From Rhodovarius crocodyli (GTDB taxonomy: Bacteria > Pseudomonadota > Alphaproteobacteria > Acetobacterales > Acetobacteraceae), in contig NZ_SACL01000004.1 in the NCBI RefSeq assembly GCF_004005855.1, positions 1-64,000 on the forward strand: a DNA stretch of 64,000 nucleotides. The letters are read 5' to 3'. Made by a program: the position numbers and the translations under genes. Positions 18,201 to 25,082 of the stretch are shown here, piece after piece. Each line of letters opens with the position of its first letter. Within the stretch, counting starts at the first letter, position 1. A model generated the notes under the pieces. That model had not been told where the DNA came from, ran no database searches, and saw only the letters and a list, made by a program, of their open reading frames with translations.

Positions 18201-21200
18201 GTGATCGGCACCACCACCACGGATGCCAACGGCCACTACCTGTTCACCGACCTGAAGCCCGGCGCCTACCACATCCAGGTGGTGCCGCCGACGGATTTCG
18301 AGTTCGTGCAGCCCGACCAGGGCGGCAACGACGCGACCGACAGCGACGCCAACCGCCTGACCGGCATCACCCCGGTGAAGGTCTATGTCTCGGGCGATGA
18401 CGACCGCACGGTGGATGCGGGCCTGTATGGCCCGGCCACCATCGGCAACCGCGCCTGGGTGGACACCAACGGCAACGGCATCCAGGACAGCGGCGAGGCC
18501 AACCTGGCCGGCGCCACCGTGACGCTGATCAACACCACCACGGGTGCCGTGGTCGCCACGGCCGTGACGGACGCGAACGGCGAATACAAGTTCGTCGTGC
18601 CGCCCGCGACCTACAAGGAAATCTGGACGGCGCCGGCGGGCTATGTGCCCACCATCACCGGCCAGGGCACGGCCGCGACCGACAGCGACCCCGACCACGT
18701 GACGGGCGTGACGCCCGACTTCACGGTCAGCTCCAGCCAGATCGACCTGACGCATGACGCGGGCTTCTACATCCCGGTCAAGATCGGCGACCGGGTGTTC
18801 GAGGACCAGAACGGCAACGGCGTGCAGGACGCGATCGACACCCCGCTGGCGGGTGTCACGGTCAAGCTGCTGGACAGCGTGGGCAATGTCGTGGCCAGCA
18901 TGGTCACGGACGCCAACGGCAACTACCTGTTCGACGGCCTGCGCCCCGACACCTACTCGGTGAAGTTCGACGCCCCCGCGGGCTACCACTTCACCGACAA
19001 GGACTTCGTGGCGAACGACGCCATCGACAGCGATGCCGACCTGACGGGTGCGACGCCGAACCACACCTACTACTCGGGCGACGTGAACCTCACGATCGAT
19101 GCCGGGCTGTGGCGCCCGGTCACGATCGGCGACAAGGTGTGGGTCGACATCGACCATGACGGCCTGCAGAACGCGCTGGAGCCGGGCCTGGGCGGTGTCA
19201 CGGTCAAGCTGATCGACGACCGCACCGGCCTGACGGTCGGCACCACGCAGACCAACGCCAATGGCGACTACCTGTTCACCGGCTACAAGCCCTCCGACTA
19301 TCACGTCGAGTTCGTGGCGCCTGTCGGCTACACGATCACGACCCAGGGCGTGGGCCCCAACCGGGACGTGGACAGCAACCCGAACGCGGCCGGTGTCGCG
19401 CCGGGTTTCCTGATCCTGTCGGGTCGCACGGACCTGTCGATCGATGCGGGCCTGCAGGGCACGGGCAAGGTCTCGGGCCATGTGTTCCTCGACCAGCCGG
19501 CGGCCATCTGCGGCTACAAGCTGCCCTCGGCGATGTTCGAGGGGATCAAGGTTGAGCTGATCACGACCACCGGGCTGATCGCGGCCACCGCCTATACGGA
19601 TGCGAACGGCGACTACCTGTTCTCGGCCGTCGCACCCGGCACCTATGTCACCCGCTTCACCAACCCCGACGGCACGGTGTTCGTGGCCAAGGTGGCCGGC
19701 ACCCAGGGCCTGCGCGACAGCGATGCGAACCCGGGCAACGGCACCACCGACGCCTTCGTGGTGATCAACGGCGCAGAGGTCACGCAGATCAACGCGGGTC
19801 TCGCCTATGAGGGCGTGGGCCTGACGGGCAATGTCGCCCAGCACCTGCCCGATGGCGGCGGCAACTACACCTTCGACCAGCCGGGCGCCTATGCGATCGG
19901 CGGGCAGGGCAGCTACCACCTGATGGGCAATGGCGGCCTAGCCTATCTGGTCGGCGGCACGGGCGACAACAACCTGCAGGGCGGCGGCGGCTCCGGCGGC
20001 TCCATCCTGGTGGGCGGCGGCGGCTCCAACATCATGGAGGGCACCTCCGGCCGCGACATCATCATCGGCGGCTGCGGCCCGAACAACATGCAGGGCCTGG
20101 GCAACAACGGCCAGGGCCTGGGCAGCGCCTCGGGCGCGTGGAACTACGACCTGCTGGTCGGCGGCATCTCGAACGACATCATCGAGGCCAATGAGGGTCG
20201 CTCCGTCATGATCGGCCTGGCCGGCAATGACGAGTTGCACGGCAGCGGCATCATGGTGGGCGGCACCAACACCGGCACCATCAGCTTCGACGGCACGAAC
20301 TTCGGCAACTACCAGTTCGGTGACCACCTGAAGCTCGGCAGCCAGCAGACGACCGTGAACTATCAGGTCGGCGACGGCGTGCAGTGGATCGAGAACTACA
20401 ACCCCTCCCGCGGGGACACGATCGAGATCTACGGCTACGGCGCGCCCACCGCGACCGGCATGGTGAACGGCCAGTTCGTGCTCTACTTCGGCACCAACGC
20501 CGCCATCGTGATCAACGGCTGGCAGGCGAGCCAGGGCATGCCGGCGGGGATCAACTACCACCCCGACCAGACCTCCATGCCCGGCGCCTTCGGTCACTTC
20601 GAGGCGCTGGCCCCGGTCGTGCTGGCCGCCGGCCAGGACAGCTTCTACGGCAGCCAGGGCGATGACATCGTGATCGCCACCAACGCCCCCACCACGCTGA
20701 TGGGCCATGGCGGCGACGACCTGCTGCTGGGTGGCAACGGCGACAACATCTTCATCGGCGGCGCGGGCAACGACACCGCGGTGGGCGGCACCGGCAACGA
20801 CATCTTCGTCCTGGGCGAGGGCTCGGACGAGGTGTACGGCGGCGGCGGCAACAATGTCGTGCAGCTGAACGTGGCCCGCGCGGCCGCGACCATCACCAGC
20901 AACGGTTCCACCACCGTCATCAAGACGGCGGCGGGCGAGCAGGTGCTGCATGACGTCCAGTGGGTCAGCTTCACCGACCAGAACATCCATCTGCCGGGCG
21001 TGGCCGACGCCGCGGGCAGCGTGCTGTTCGGCACCTCCGGCAATGACCAGTACACGGTGACCAACGCCCATGACCTGGTCGTTGAGAACGCCACCGGCGG
21101 CTACGACACGGCCTGGGTCTCGGCCAATGGCTGGACCATGTCCCTCGGCGTGGAAGCGGGCCGCCTGATCGGCACCGCGACCGACCTGACGGGCAACGCG

Positions 21201-22211
21201 CTGGACAATGTGCTGGTCGCCAATGCCGATTTCGCCTCCAGCATCCATGGCGGCGGCGGCAATGACGAGATCTGGGGCAGCAACCAGAACGGCGACGTGC
21301 TGGACGGCGGCGCCGGCGACGACGTGCTGCGCGGTGGCTCGGGCGTCACCACCTTCATCGGTGGCGAGGGCAACGACCAGTTCGTGGTGAACAACGTCAA
21401 CTCCGTCATCGTCGAGAAGGCGGGCGAAGGCATCGACACCGCCTGGGTCAGCGCCGATGGCTGGCATGTCTCGGACAATGTCGAGATCGTCCGCCTGTTC
21501 GGCGCGGCGCACAGCGTGGTGCTGGGCACGAGCGGCGCGCAGGTGGTGGCCAATGCCTCCGGCAGCACCATCACGGCCCAGGCCGGCGACAACGTGTTCT
21601 GGGGCCAGGGCGGCAACGACGTATTCATCGGCGGCGCGGGCAACGACATCTTCTACTCCGGCACCGGGGTGACGCAGATGTTCGGCGGCGCGGGCAACGA
21701 CCACTTCATCATCAAGAACGCGGCCGATACCGTGGTCGAGAACGCCAATGGCGGCTACGACACCGCCTGGCTTGAGGTGAGCGGCTGGACGGTCGCCGAG
21801 AATGTCGAGGTCGCCTACCTCTCGGGCACCGCGAACAGCATCACGGGCAATGCCAGCGGCACCAACCTGGTGGCCAACAGCACCATGGCCTCCGCGCTGA
21901 CGGCGGGCACGGGCTTCACCATCTTCTGGGGTTCCAACTACGGGGACACGATGAAGATCGGCGCGGGCGGCGGCAACGTGTACGGCTATGGCGGCGCCGA
22001 CACCTTCGAGTTCGGCCCGCATTGGGGCCTGACCCAGGTGGCCGACTTCAACCACGCCGAGGGCGACAAGCTGGACTTCTCGGCGAGCGGTCTGTCCATG
22101 GCGGACCTGAACGTCACCAACTACAGCGACAAGACGCTGATCGAGCACAATGGCGAGCAGATCATCCTGTACGGGGTGACCAGCCTGCAGGCGAGCGACT
22201 TCGTGTTCTGA
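12282..22211 (+). CDS. giant modular surface/secreted protein: DUF11-like, SdrD-B-like and RTX domains
   Basis: 3,309 residues, without an N-terminal signal peptide and with a C-terminal RTX region ending in ...SLQASDFVF, so type I secretion is the expected route. From about residue 350 to 1700 there are some eight DUF11-like beta modules, each opening with a K-x-V strand followed by G-(E/D)-x-(I/V)-T-Y and a V-x-D-x-L-P motif (about 350, 533, 712, 917, 1093, 1240, 1415, 1547). Seven SdrD-B-like modules follow (1708-2510), each starting like IGDRVFEDQNGNGVQD, an EF-hand-like Ca-binding loop. The last third has glycine-rich GGxGNDxxxGG repeats. Such proteins are adhesins, biofilm or S-layer-like components; which of these is unknown. 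No T1SS genes lie in the window. Confidence 0.85.
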   Translation: MAPQPVVTFLDGSSLDAFIGSTVTLGVRFDNAATGSNTGYSPYIDIVLPTNGADGAGFGNSPVNDGVSFVSATYLGVALESTLIQFDAAGHATHPYAKDASGNPLVINGAPGDSLLVLKLPYGSFTTTQTPADVDLTLSISNLADVNALLGVKASGGFAYGADPLNNPAADPVIAGPSSTLNLNPTVATLDVIYVGPEQETATGPSYPRTWLVQGDFATGQTFTNVTLKDQIPDGVVITGVRLLDENGNTLPGTYEIQGTYGHQVVVGHFDGTITGGAVKPTLAIDYYVTEYLSTGEPVLGVSTGSFRQLENNATLDADWKAIDTRDGISHITIDPAGPEDIVTAKSIAIQKSVDHDASTPWQAGGTLTYTLDGQVSNYFELKDLVVTDTLGDGQTFKAGFAPTMTISEGGVQHTISLAGHFTVGPKLADGTSVITFNVSEAMIAAGLSGVDGVMDGNGGMLGGATHATDYQQATIKIQFETTLDANWTGPVPGDTLVDQGDPIKNDVIYGGDVYNTGDAIADDSHAGVTLPVSEVGKSIYAVNGDLSQGTTSFSIVPKVQSGDLITYRLTLDMPLTSAHSVKLSDYLPLPVLLAADPDANGVANAFTQVATGTLPTAAGTWSFGPTDQLHINDATLTYTLTQDAAGNSLVFNFGDVTNSAYPTTHVDILFTVKVTDAAFGDGLLLTNQVNSTETNSFGTVSEDNAIIQFQLTEPRLKITKGVVAEDNAGAATFTASKGPAGVTFSAPGSATPFTGSITSAGLASTAINSDLTKADANDTVTFAIVVENVGSGVRGAFDTLIKDTLPAGFHIPAGGLNLQVHYGDGTVASYTVGAGGFFTDGLTLNDPSLHQGAIAAYSATSGKNIVVITYDLQLDSNVVAGNHIVNTATTASYAAEEGGINRTTTDNLPDSDTAYVDITPQVGKVVIDSSNADTGASEGNAGLYDLAIGETVTWKVTATIPEGQSHSLKLIDILPGGLGSLSGGPFKIIAVSDATVGANITGSGVAAGKVGVISDSNGDGIPDTVTFDFGDVVNTSDNVADAKDQISFTITALVLDTAANYAGETETNKAIVRVTDSTGTVKDTVVSSSVEIVEPHLTLDKSVNVSTADAGDTLTYTVTLTNNSSSYGAPAYDVSIEDILSQLGPYAHFLPGTVTIASGSASATIVTGNGASDTDLKVTAAKLLEGEHVTITFKALVDANAVAGKTIDNTATAHATSEPGTPDSDRPYDVTDPAQVTIAAPGITKSVFATSFADTGSAEYNAGRQDAKIGEVITYRMVITVPEGQSLDLKVIDTLADQLTTGGSGQLQYVAGSAKVISAGANLSSATGLLTPTITTANANGSADGSQEQITYSFGNVTNVSDNVSDAKDQIVVEIQAKVVDIAANVGGDVLTNSAKVTTTYTSSTNATASVDVVEPVLDVQKSTTFGTGDAADIATYTITIQHTSASHATAYNLALGDILAPGITLVAGSATTTAGTLSEAGGHISLNLASLALNQSVTITYQAKLADNVVNGQAITNTATLDYSNDPTNIRTAHDTDDATIHVAIQDSIVKDLVSTSNAYTPGSSVVVGETITYKLTVTLGEGAQHLKVTDLLPTGLQYVSSQVTGLGAITGSALHVGDAGTLSGSTLSFDFGDVINAGDNALTAGDKVTIEVTAKVAAGTAVNSILVNTATVAPVTPANPYGVTPGTAMTPSSDTENVTVVPMATVGDKAWVDLNADGIQQSGEPGLAGVTVQLVDNDTGNVIATKVTDANGLYLFSNVPPGSYHEVWSLPAGYVRTDAGVGSGATDSDPNAATGVTGNFIVYSGWNDLSHDAGYYIPVKLGDRVFEDMNGNGVQDAGDVPLAGVTVNLLDGTGTVVGTTTTNAQGDYLFVGLKPGTYSVEFVKPAGYVFTAKDTGANDAVDSDADLVTGRTVAKTYISGDDDRTIDAGLYRPVKIGDTIWEDRNGNNIQDAADTPLANVTVKLLDGSNAVIGTTTTDANGHYLFTDLKPGAYHIQVVPPTDFEFVQPDQGGNDATDSDANRLTGITPVKVYVSGDDDRTVDAGLYGPATIGNRAWVDTNGNGIQDSGEANLAGATVTLINTTTGAVVATAVTDANGEYKFVVPPATYKEIWTAPAGYVPTITGQGTAATDSDPDHVTGVTPDFTVSSSQIDLTHDAGFYIPVKIGDRVFEDQNGNGVQDAIDTPLAGVTVKLLDSVGNVVASMVTDANGNYLFDGLRPDTYSVKFDAPAGYHFTDKDFVANDAIDSDADLTGATPNHTYYSGDVNLTIDAGLWRPVTIGDKVWVDIDHDGLQNALEPGLGGVTVKLIDDRTGLTVGTTQTNANGDYLFTGYKPSDYHVEFVAPVGYTITTQGVGPNRDVDSNPNAAGVAPGFLILSGRTDLSIDAGLQGTGKVSGHVFLDQPAAICGYKLPSAMFEGIKVELITTTGLIAATAYTDANGDYLFSAVAPGTYVTRFTNPDGTVFVAKVAGTQGLRDSDANPGNGTTDAFVVINGAEVTQINAGLAYEGVGLTGNVAQHLPDGGGNYTFDQPGAYAIGGQGSYHLMGNGGLAYLVGGTGDNNLQGGGGSGGSILVGGGGSNIMEGTSGRDIIIGGCGPNNMQGLGNNGQGLGSASGAWNYDLLVGGISNDIIEANEGRSVMIGLAGNDELHGSGIMVGGTNTGTISFDGTNFGNYQFGDHLKLGSQQTTVNYQVGDGVQWIENYNPSRGDTIEIYGYGAPTATGMVNGQFVLYFGTNAAIVINGWQASQGMPAGINYHPDQTSMPGAFGHFEALAPVVLAAGQDSFYGSQGDDIVIATNAPTTLMGHGGDDLLLGGNGDNIFIGGAGNDTAVGGTGNDIFVLGEGSDEVYGGGGNNVVQLNVARAAATITSNGSTTVIKTAAGEQVLHDVQWVSFTDQNIHLPGVADAAGSVLFGTSGNDQYTVTNAHDLVVENATGGYDTAWVSANGWTMSLGVEAGRLIGTATDLTGNALDNVLVANADFASSIHGGGGNDEIWGSNQNGDVLDGGAGDDVLRGGSGVTTFIGGEGNDQFVVNNVNSVIVEKAGEGIDTAWVSADGWHVSDNVEIVRLFGAAHSVVLGTSGAQVVANASGSTITAQAGDNVFWGQGGNDVFIGGAGNDIFYSGTGVTQMFGGAGNDHFIIKNAADTVVENANGGYDTAWLEVSGWTVAENVEVAYLSGTANSITGNASGTNLVANSTMASALTAGTGFTIFWGSNYGDTMKIGAGGGNVYGYGGADTFEFGPHWGLTQVADFNHAEGDKLDFSASGLSMADLNVTNYSDKTLIEHNGEQIILYGVTSLQASDFVF
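17405..19806 (+). repeat. seven tandem SdrD-B-like modules, about 345 bp each
   Basis: Modules begin at about 17405, 17752, 18097, 18441, 18784, 19126 and 19474, a strikingly regular 342-348 bp period (about 115 residues). Each has a D-x-(N/D)-x-(N/D)-G-(I/V/L)-Q loop, an LAGVTVxL strand, a TDANGxYLF turn and a closing DAGLY strand. Modules 1 and 4 resemble each other most, as do 2 and 5; the seventh is divergent, with the Ca-loop replaced by a Cys-containing insert. Confidence 0.8.
19940..22060 (+). repeat. RTX (hemolysin-type Ca-binding) nonapeptide repeat region
   Basis: Glycine- and aspartate-rich nonapeptides are grouped in four blocks: a degenerate block with few Asp (about 19940-20270), then canonical ones such as GGAGNDTAVGGTGNDIF (20665-20870), GGAGDDVLRGGSG (21242-21390) and GGAGNDIFYSGTG (21594-21740). 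The blocks alternate with a recurring module containing DTAW...GW near 21110, 21440 and 21765. In known RTX proteins these repeats fold on calcium outside the cell after type I secretion. Confidence 0.85.
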
Positions 22212-22238
22212 TCCGGCCTCACGGGCGGAACGGGGAAG

Positions 22239-22267
22239 GGGGGTGCGGGAAGCCGCGCCCCCTTTTT
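22239..22267 (+). terminator. intrinsic terminator after the giant RTX gene
   Basis: A ten-base stem GGGGGTGCGG / CCGCGCCCCC (one T-G wobble) with a GAAG loop is followed directly by TTTTT. It lies 28 bases after the stop codon and matches a textbook Rho-independent terminator. Confidence 0.85.
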
Positions 22268-22354
22268 CATATCAGAAATGCCCGTGCCCCCCATCGTGAC
22301 GTATCGGGGCACCGCCTGTAACCTCCGCGCCCAGGAAACCCCTGAGGACACGCC

Positions 22355-24043
22355 ATGGCCAAGCAGCAAGCCCCCGCACTCGAACCCCGCACCGGCGGCC
22401 AGATCCTGGCCGATGCCCTGGTGGCCCAGGGGGCGAGCCATGTCTTCGCGGTGCCGGGCGAGAGCTACCTGGACCTGCTGGACGGCCTGTTTGCCAACCG
22501 CAACCGCATCAACCTGATCACCTGCCGCTTCGAGGCCGGCGCCGTGAACATGGCCGAGGCCCATGCCAAGCTGACGGGTGAGGTGGGCGTGGCCGTCGTC
22601 ACGCGCGGCCCCGGCGCCTGCCATGCCTCCATCGGCGTGCACATCGCCCATCAGGACAGCACGCCGCTGGTGCTGCTGGTCGGCCAGATCCCGGTCGAGG
22701 AAACCGACCGCGAGACCTTCCAGGAAGTCGACTACCGCAAGATGTTCGCCCCGCTCGCGAAGTGGGTGACGCAGATCGACGATGAGAAGCGCATCCCCGA
22801 GCTGATCGCCCATGCCTTCGACGTCGCGCGTTCCGGCCGCCCGGGCCCGGTGGTGGTGGCGATCAGCGAGGAAATGCAGAAGCGCCTGGCCACCGTGCCC
22901 GATATCGGGCCCGCCGTGGTCACGCCGCCTTACCCCGCGCCCGAGGCCATCGAGGCCATGATGAAGATGCTGGGCAAGGCCAAGCGCCCGCTCGCCGTCA
23001 TCGGTGGCGGCGCCGGCTGGACGGCCGAGGGCCGCAAGGCCATCCAGAAATTCCTGGTGAACAACAAGCTGCCCGTCGCCGTCGCCTTCCGCCGCCAGTC
23101 CAACTTCGACGGCACCAGCGACAATTACGTGGGTGACCTGGGCGTGGGCGCCGATGCGGCGCTGGTGCAGCACGCGCGCGACAGCGACCTGATCCTGGCC
23201 ATCGGCACCCGCATCGGTGAGCCGGTGAGCCAGGGCTATACCCTGTTCGACATGGCGGGCGCGAAGCCCATCATCCACATCTACCCCGACCAGGCCGAGA
23301 TCGGCCGCGTGTACCGCCCGGCGCTGGGCATCACGACCGATCTCAACGCCTTCGCGGCCGCGGTGAAGGGGCTCAAGGTCTCCAAGCCCGGCTGGGGCGC
23401 CTGGACCAAGGAACTGCGCGCCAGCCGCCTGGCCCAGGCCGAGCCCCAGGAATATGACGGCCCGCTGAACCTGGCGCGGGCCCTGCAGGCGCTGGAGAAG
23501 GTGCTGCCCGAGGACACCGTGTTCACCTGCGACGCCGGCAACTTCGCCACCTGGCCCAACCGCTTCATGCATGTCCGCCAGAAGCAGGACTTCCTGGGGC
23601 CGACCAACGGCGCCATGGGCTATGGCATCCCGGCCGCGATCGGCGCCAAGATCGTCGCGCCGGAGCGCGAGGTGATCTGCTTCGTGGGCGACGGCGGCGC
23701 GCTGATGACCGGCCAGGAGATCGCGACGGCGTTTCACCACAAGGTGAACCCCATCATCATGGTCTTCAACAACGGCCAGTACGGCACGATCCGCATGTAC
23801 CAGGAGCGCGCCTACCCTGAGCGCGTCTCGGGCACCCAGCTCACCAACCCCGATTTCGCCCGCTTCATCGAGGCTTTCGGCGGCCATGGCGAGGTGGTGG
23901 AGGCCACGGACGAGCTCGTTCCGGCCTACAAGCGCGCTTCCGCCAGCGGCAAGCCCGCGATCATCGAAGTGCGGATGAACCCCGAGCAGGTGACCAACCG
24001 CGCAACGGTCGCCCAGCTGCGCGCCCAGGCGAAAAAGAAGTAA
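22355..24043 (+). CDS. thiamine-pyrophosphate-dependent enzyme, acetolactate-synthase-like
   Basis: 562 residues with the three-domain layout of the IlvB/pyruvate oxidase superfamily. Glu60 in TCRFEAGAVNMAEAHAK is the conserved activator of the thiamine ring. The diphosphate/Mg motif starts at G445-D446-G447 and ends at N472-N473, with the usual spacing. The central domain (AIGTRIGEPVSQGYTLFD) is of the nucleotide/FAD-binding type. No small regulatory subunit (ilvH) is adjacent, and catabolic relatives exist, so biosynthetic acetolactate synthase is not assured. The gene follows a strong terminator and so has its own promoter in the 90 bases upstream. Confidence 0.85.
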   Translation: MAKQQAPALEPRTGGQILADALVAQGASHVFAVPGESYLDLLDGLFANRNRINLITCRFEAGAVNMAEAHAKLTGEVGVAVVTRGPGACHASIGVHIAHQDSTPLVLLVGQIPVEETDRETFQEVDYRKMFAPLAKWVTQIDDEKRIPELIAHAFDVARSGRPGPVVVAISEEMQKRLATVPDIGPAVVTPPYPAPEAIEAMMKMLGKAKRPLAVIGGGAGWTAEGRKAIQKFLVNNKLPVAVAFRRQSNFDGTSDNYVGDLGVGADAALVQHARDSDLILAIGTRIGEPVSQGYTLFDMAGAKPIIHIYPDQAEIGRVYRPALGITTDLNAFAAAVKGLKVSKPGWGAWTKELRASRLAQAEPQEYDGPLNLARALQALEKVLPEDTVFTCDAGNFATWPNRFMHVRQKQDFLGPTNGAMGYGIPAAIGAKIVAPEREVICFVGDGGALMTGQEIATAFHHKVNPIIMVFNNGQYGTIRMYQERAYPERVSGTQLTNPDFARFIEAFGGHGEVVEATDELVPAYKRASASGKPAIIEVRMNPEQVTNRATVAQLRAQAKKK

Positions 24044-24090
24044 GGCCAGGGGGCCTACCCGGCGGGGGGCGGATCGGGCACATCAGCGCC

Positions 24091-24942
24091 ATGATCGAGA
24101 TCGCCCCCGCCAAGGTGAACCTGTTCCTGCATGTGATCGGCCGTCGGCCCGACGGCTATCATGTGCTGGACAGCCTGGCGGTGTTCGGCCCCGCGGCCGA
24201 TGAGGTGCGTCTGGCGCCCGCGCGCCGCTTGGCGCTGGAACTGCAGGGCCCCTTCGCGGAGGGGCTGCTGGCCGAAGCCGACAATCTGGTGCTGAAGGCC
24301 GCGCGCGCGCTGGCCAAGCACGCCGGCATCGCGCCCGAGGGCACGCTCTCCCTGGTGAAGAACCTGCCTGTGGCCAGCGGCATCGGCGGGGGGTCGGCCG
24401 ATGCGGCCGCCACGCTGCGCCTGCTGAACCGGGCCTGGGGGCTCGGCCTGCCCGAATCGGTGCTGCTGGAGCTGGCCCTGCCGCTGGGCGCCGATGTGCC
24501 GGTCTGCGTCGGCAGCCGCCCCACCCGCATGGGCGGTGTGGGTGAGATCATGGGACGCGCGCCCCGGGTGCCGCCCGCCCATCTGCTGCTGGTGAATCCG
24601 CGCATCCCGCTGGCTACCCCTGATGTGTTCCGCGCCCGCCAGGGCGGCTTCACGCCCCAGGCAGCACTTCCCAATGCCTGGGCCGATGCGCGGCACATGG
24701 CGGAGACCCTGCGCGGCACCCGCAACGACCTCGAATCGGGCGCCATCCTGCTGGTGCCGCAGATCGCGGAGGTGCTGTCCGCCATCGCCGCCCAGCCGGG
24801 CTGCCTGATGGCGCGGATGAGCGGCTCGGGGGCCACCTGCTTCGGCCTGTTCGCCCGGCCCGAGGCCGCCCAGGCCGCGGCGCTGGCCATGCCCAATGCC
24901 TGGTGGAGCGCGGCCGGCCCCCTTTACGAAGCGGCGGCTTGA
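24091..24942 (+). CDS. ispE: 4-diphosphocytidyl-2-C-methyl-D-erythritol kinase
   Basis: 283 residues, normal for IspE, the GHMP-family kinase of the non-mevalonate isoprenoid pathway. The start IEIAPAKVNLFLHVIGRRPDGYH contains the conserved Lys and the DGYH motif. The ATP loop PVASGIGGGSADAAATL lies near residue 93, and MSGSGATCFGLF near 248 is the third GHMP motif. It is 47 bases downstream of the TPP enzyme gene and may be cotranscribed. The tRNA-Gln gene follows at once. Confidence 0.95.
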   Translation: MIEIAPAKVNLFLHVIGRRPDGYHVLDSLAVFGPAADEVRLAPARRLALELQGPFAEGLLAEADNLVLKAARALAKHAGIAPEGTLSLVKNLPVASGIGGGSADAAATLRLLNRAWGLGLPESVLLELALPLGADVPVCVGSRPTRMGGVGEIMGRAPRVPPAHLLLVNPRIPLATPDVFRARQGGFTPQAALPNAWADARHMAETLRGTRNDLESGAILLVPQIAEVLSAIAAQPGCLMARMSGSGATCFGLFARPEAAQAAALAMPNAWWSAAGPLYEAAA

Positions 24943-24967
24943 TGGCACTTCACGCCCACGCCGCTGT

Positions 24968-25042
24968 TGGGGTGTAGCCAAGCGGTAAGGCAGCGGTTTT
25001 TGGTACCGCCATTCCCAGGTTCGAATCCTGGCACCCCAACCA
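24968..25042 (+). tRNA. tRNA-Gln (anticodon TTG), CCA encoded
   Basis: The acceptor stem TGGGGTG (24968-24974) pairs with CACCCCA (25032-25038), followed by discriminator A and CCA. The anticodon arm GCGGT-TTTTGGT-ACCGC gives anticodon TTG, reading CAA. The T-arm contains GGTTCGAATCC. Total 75 nucleotides, fitting tRNA-Gln. Confidence 0.96.
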
Positions 25043-25082
25043 GCCGGCTTTCCGCATCAGTGTTCCCGTGATCCGATAGGCC

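Noticed and set aside
12342-19919. A 2,525-codon open frame antisense to the giant RTX gene.
   Set aside because: The sense gene uses few codons whose reverse complement is a stop, because of its GC-ending codons (GAC, GTC, ACC, GCC). The antisense product has low-complexity Val/Gly/Arg/His/Asp sequence without any domain, so it is a composition effect.
19938-22148. A 736-codon antisense frame across the RTX region.
   Set aside because: Same composition effect: GGC/GAC/AAC-rich repeats give an open opposite strand. No start signal or domain.
12940-22200. CRISPR-like regular repeats within the giant gene.
   Set aside because: The periodicity is that of protein modules (about 345 bases) with codon-level variation; there are no short identical repeats with unique spacers.
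22355-24043. Firm naming of the TPP enzyme as biosynthetic acetolactate synthase (ilvB).
   Set aside because: No ilvH/ilvN subunit lies beside it and the superfamily includes many catabolic enzymes; only the family-level call is supported.
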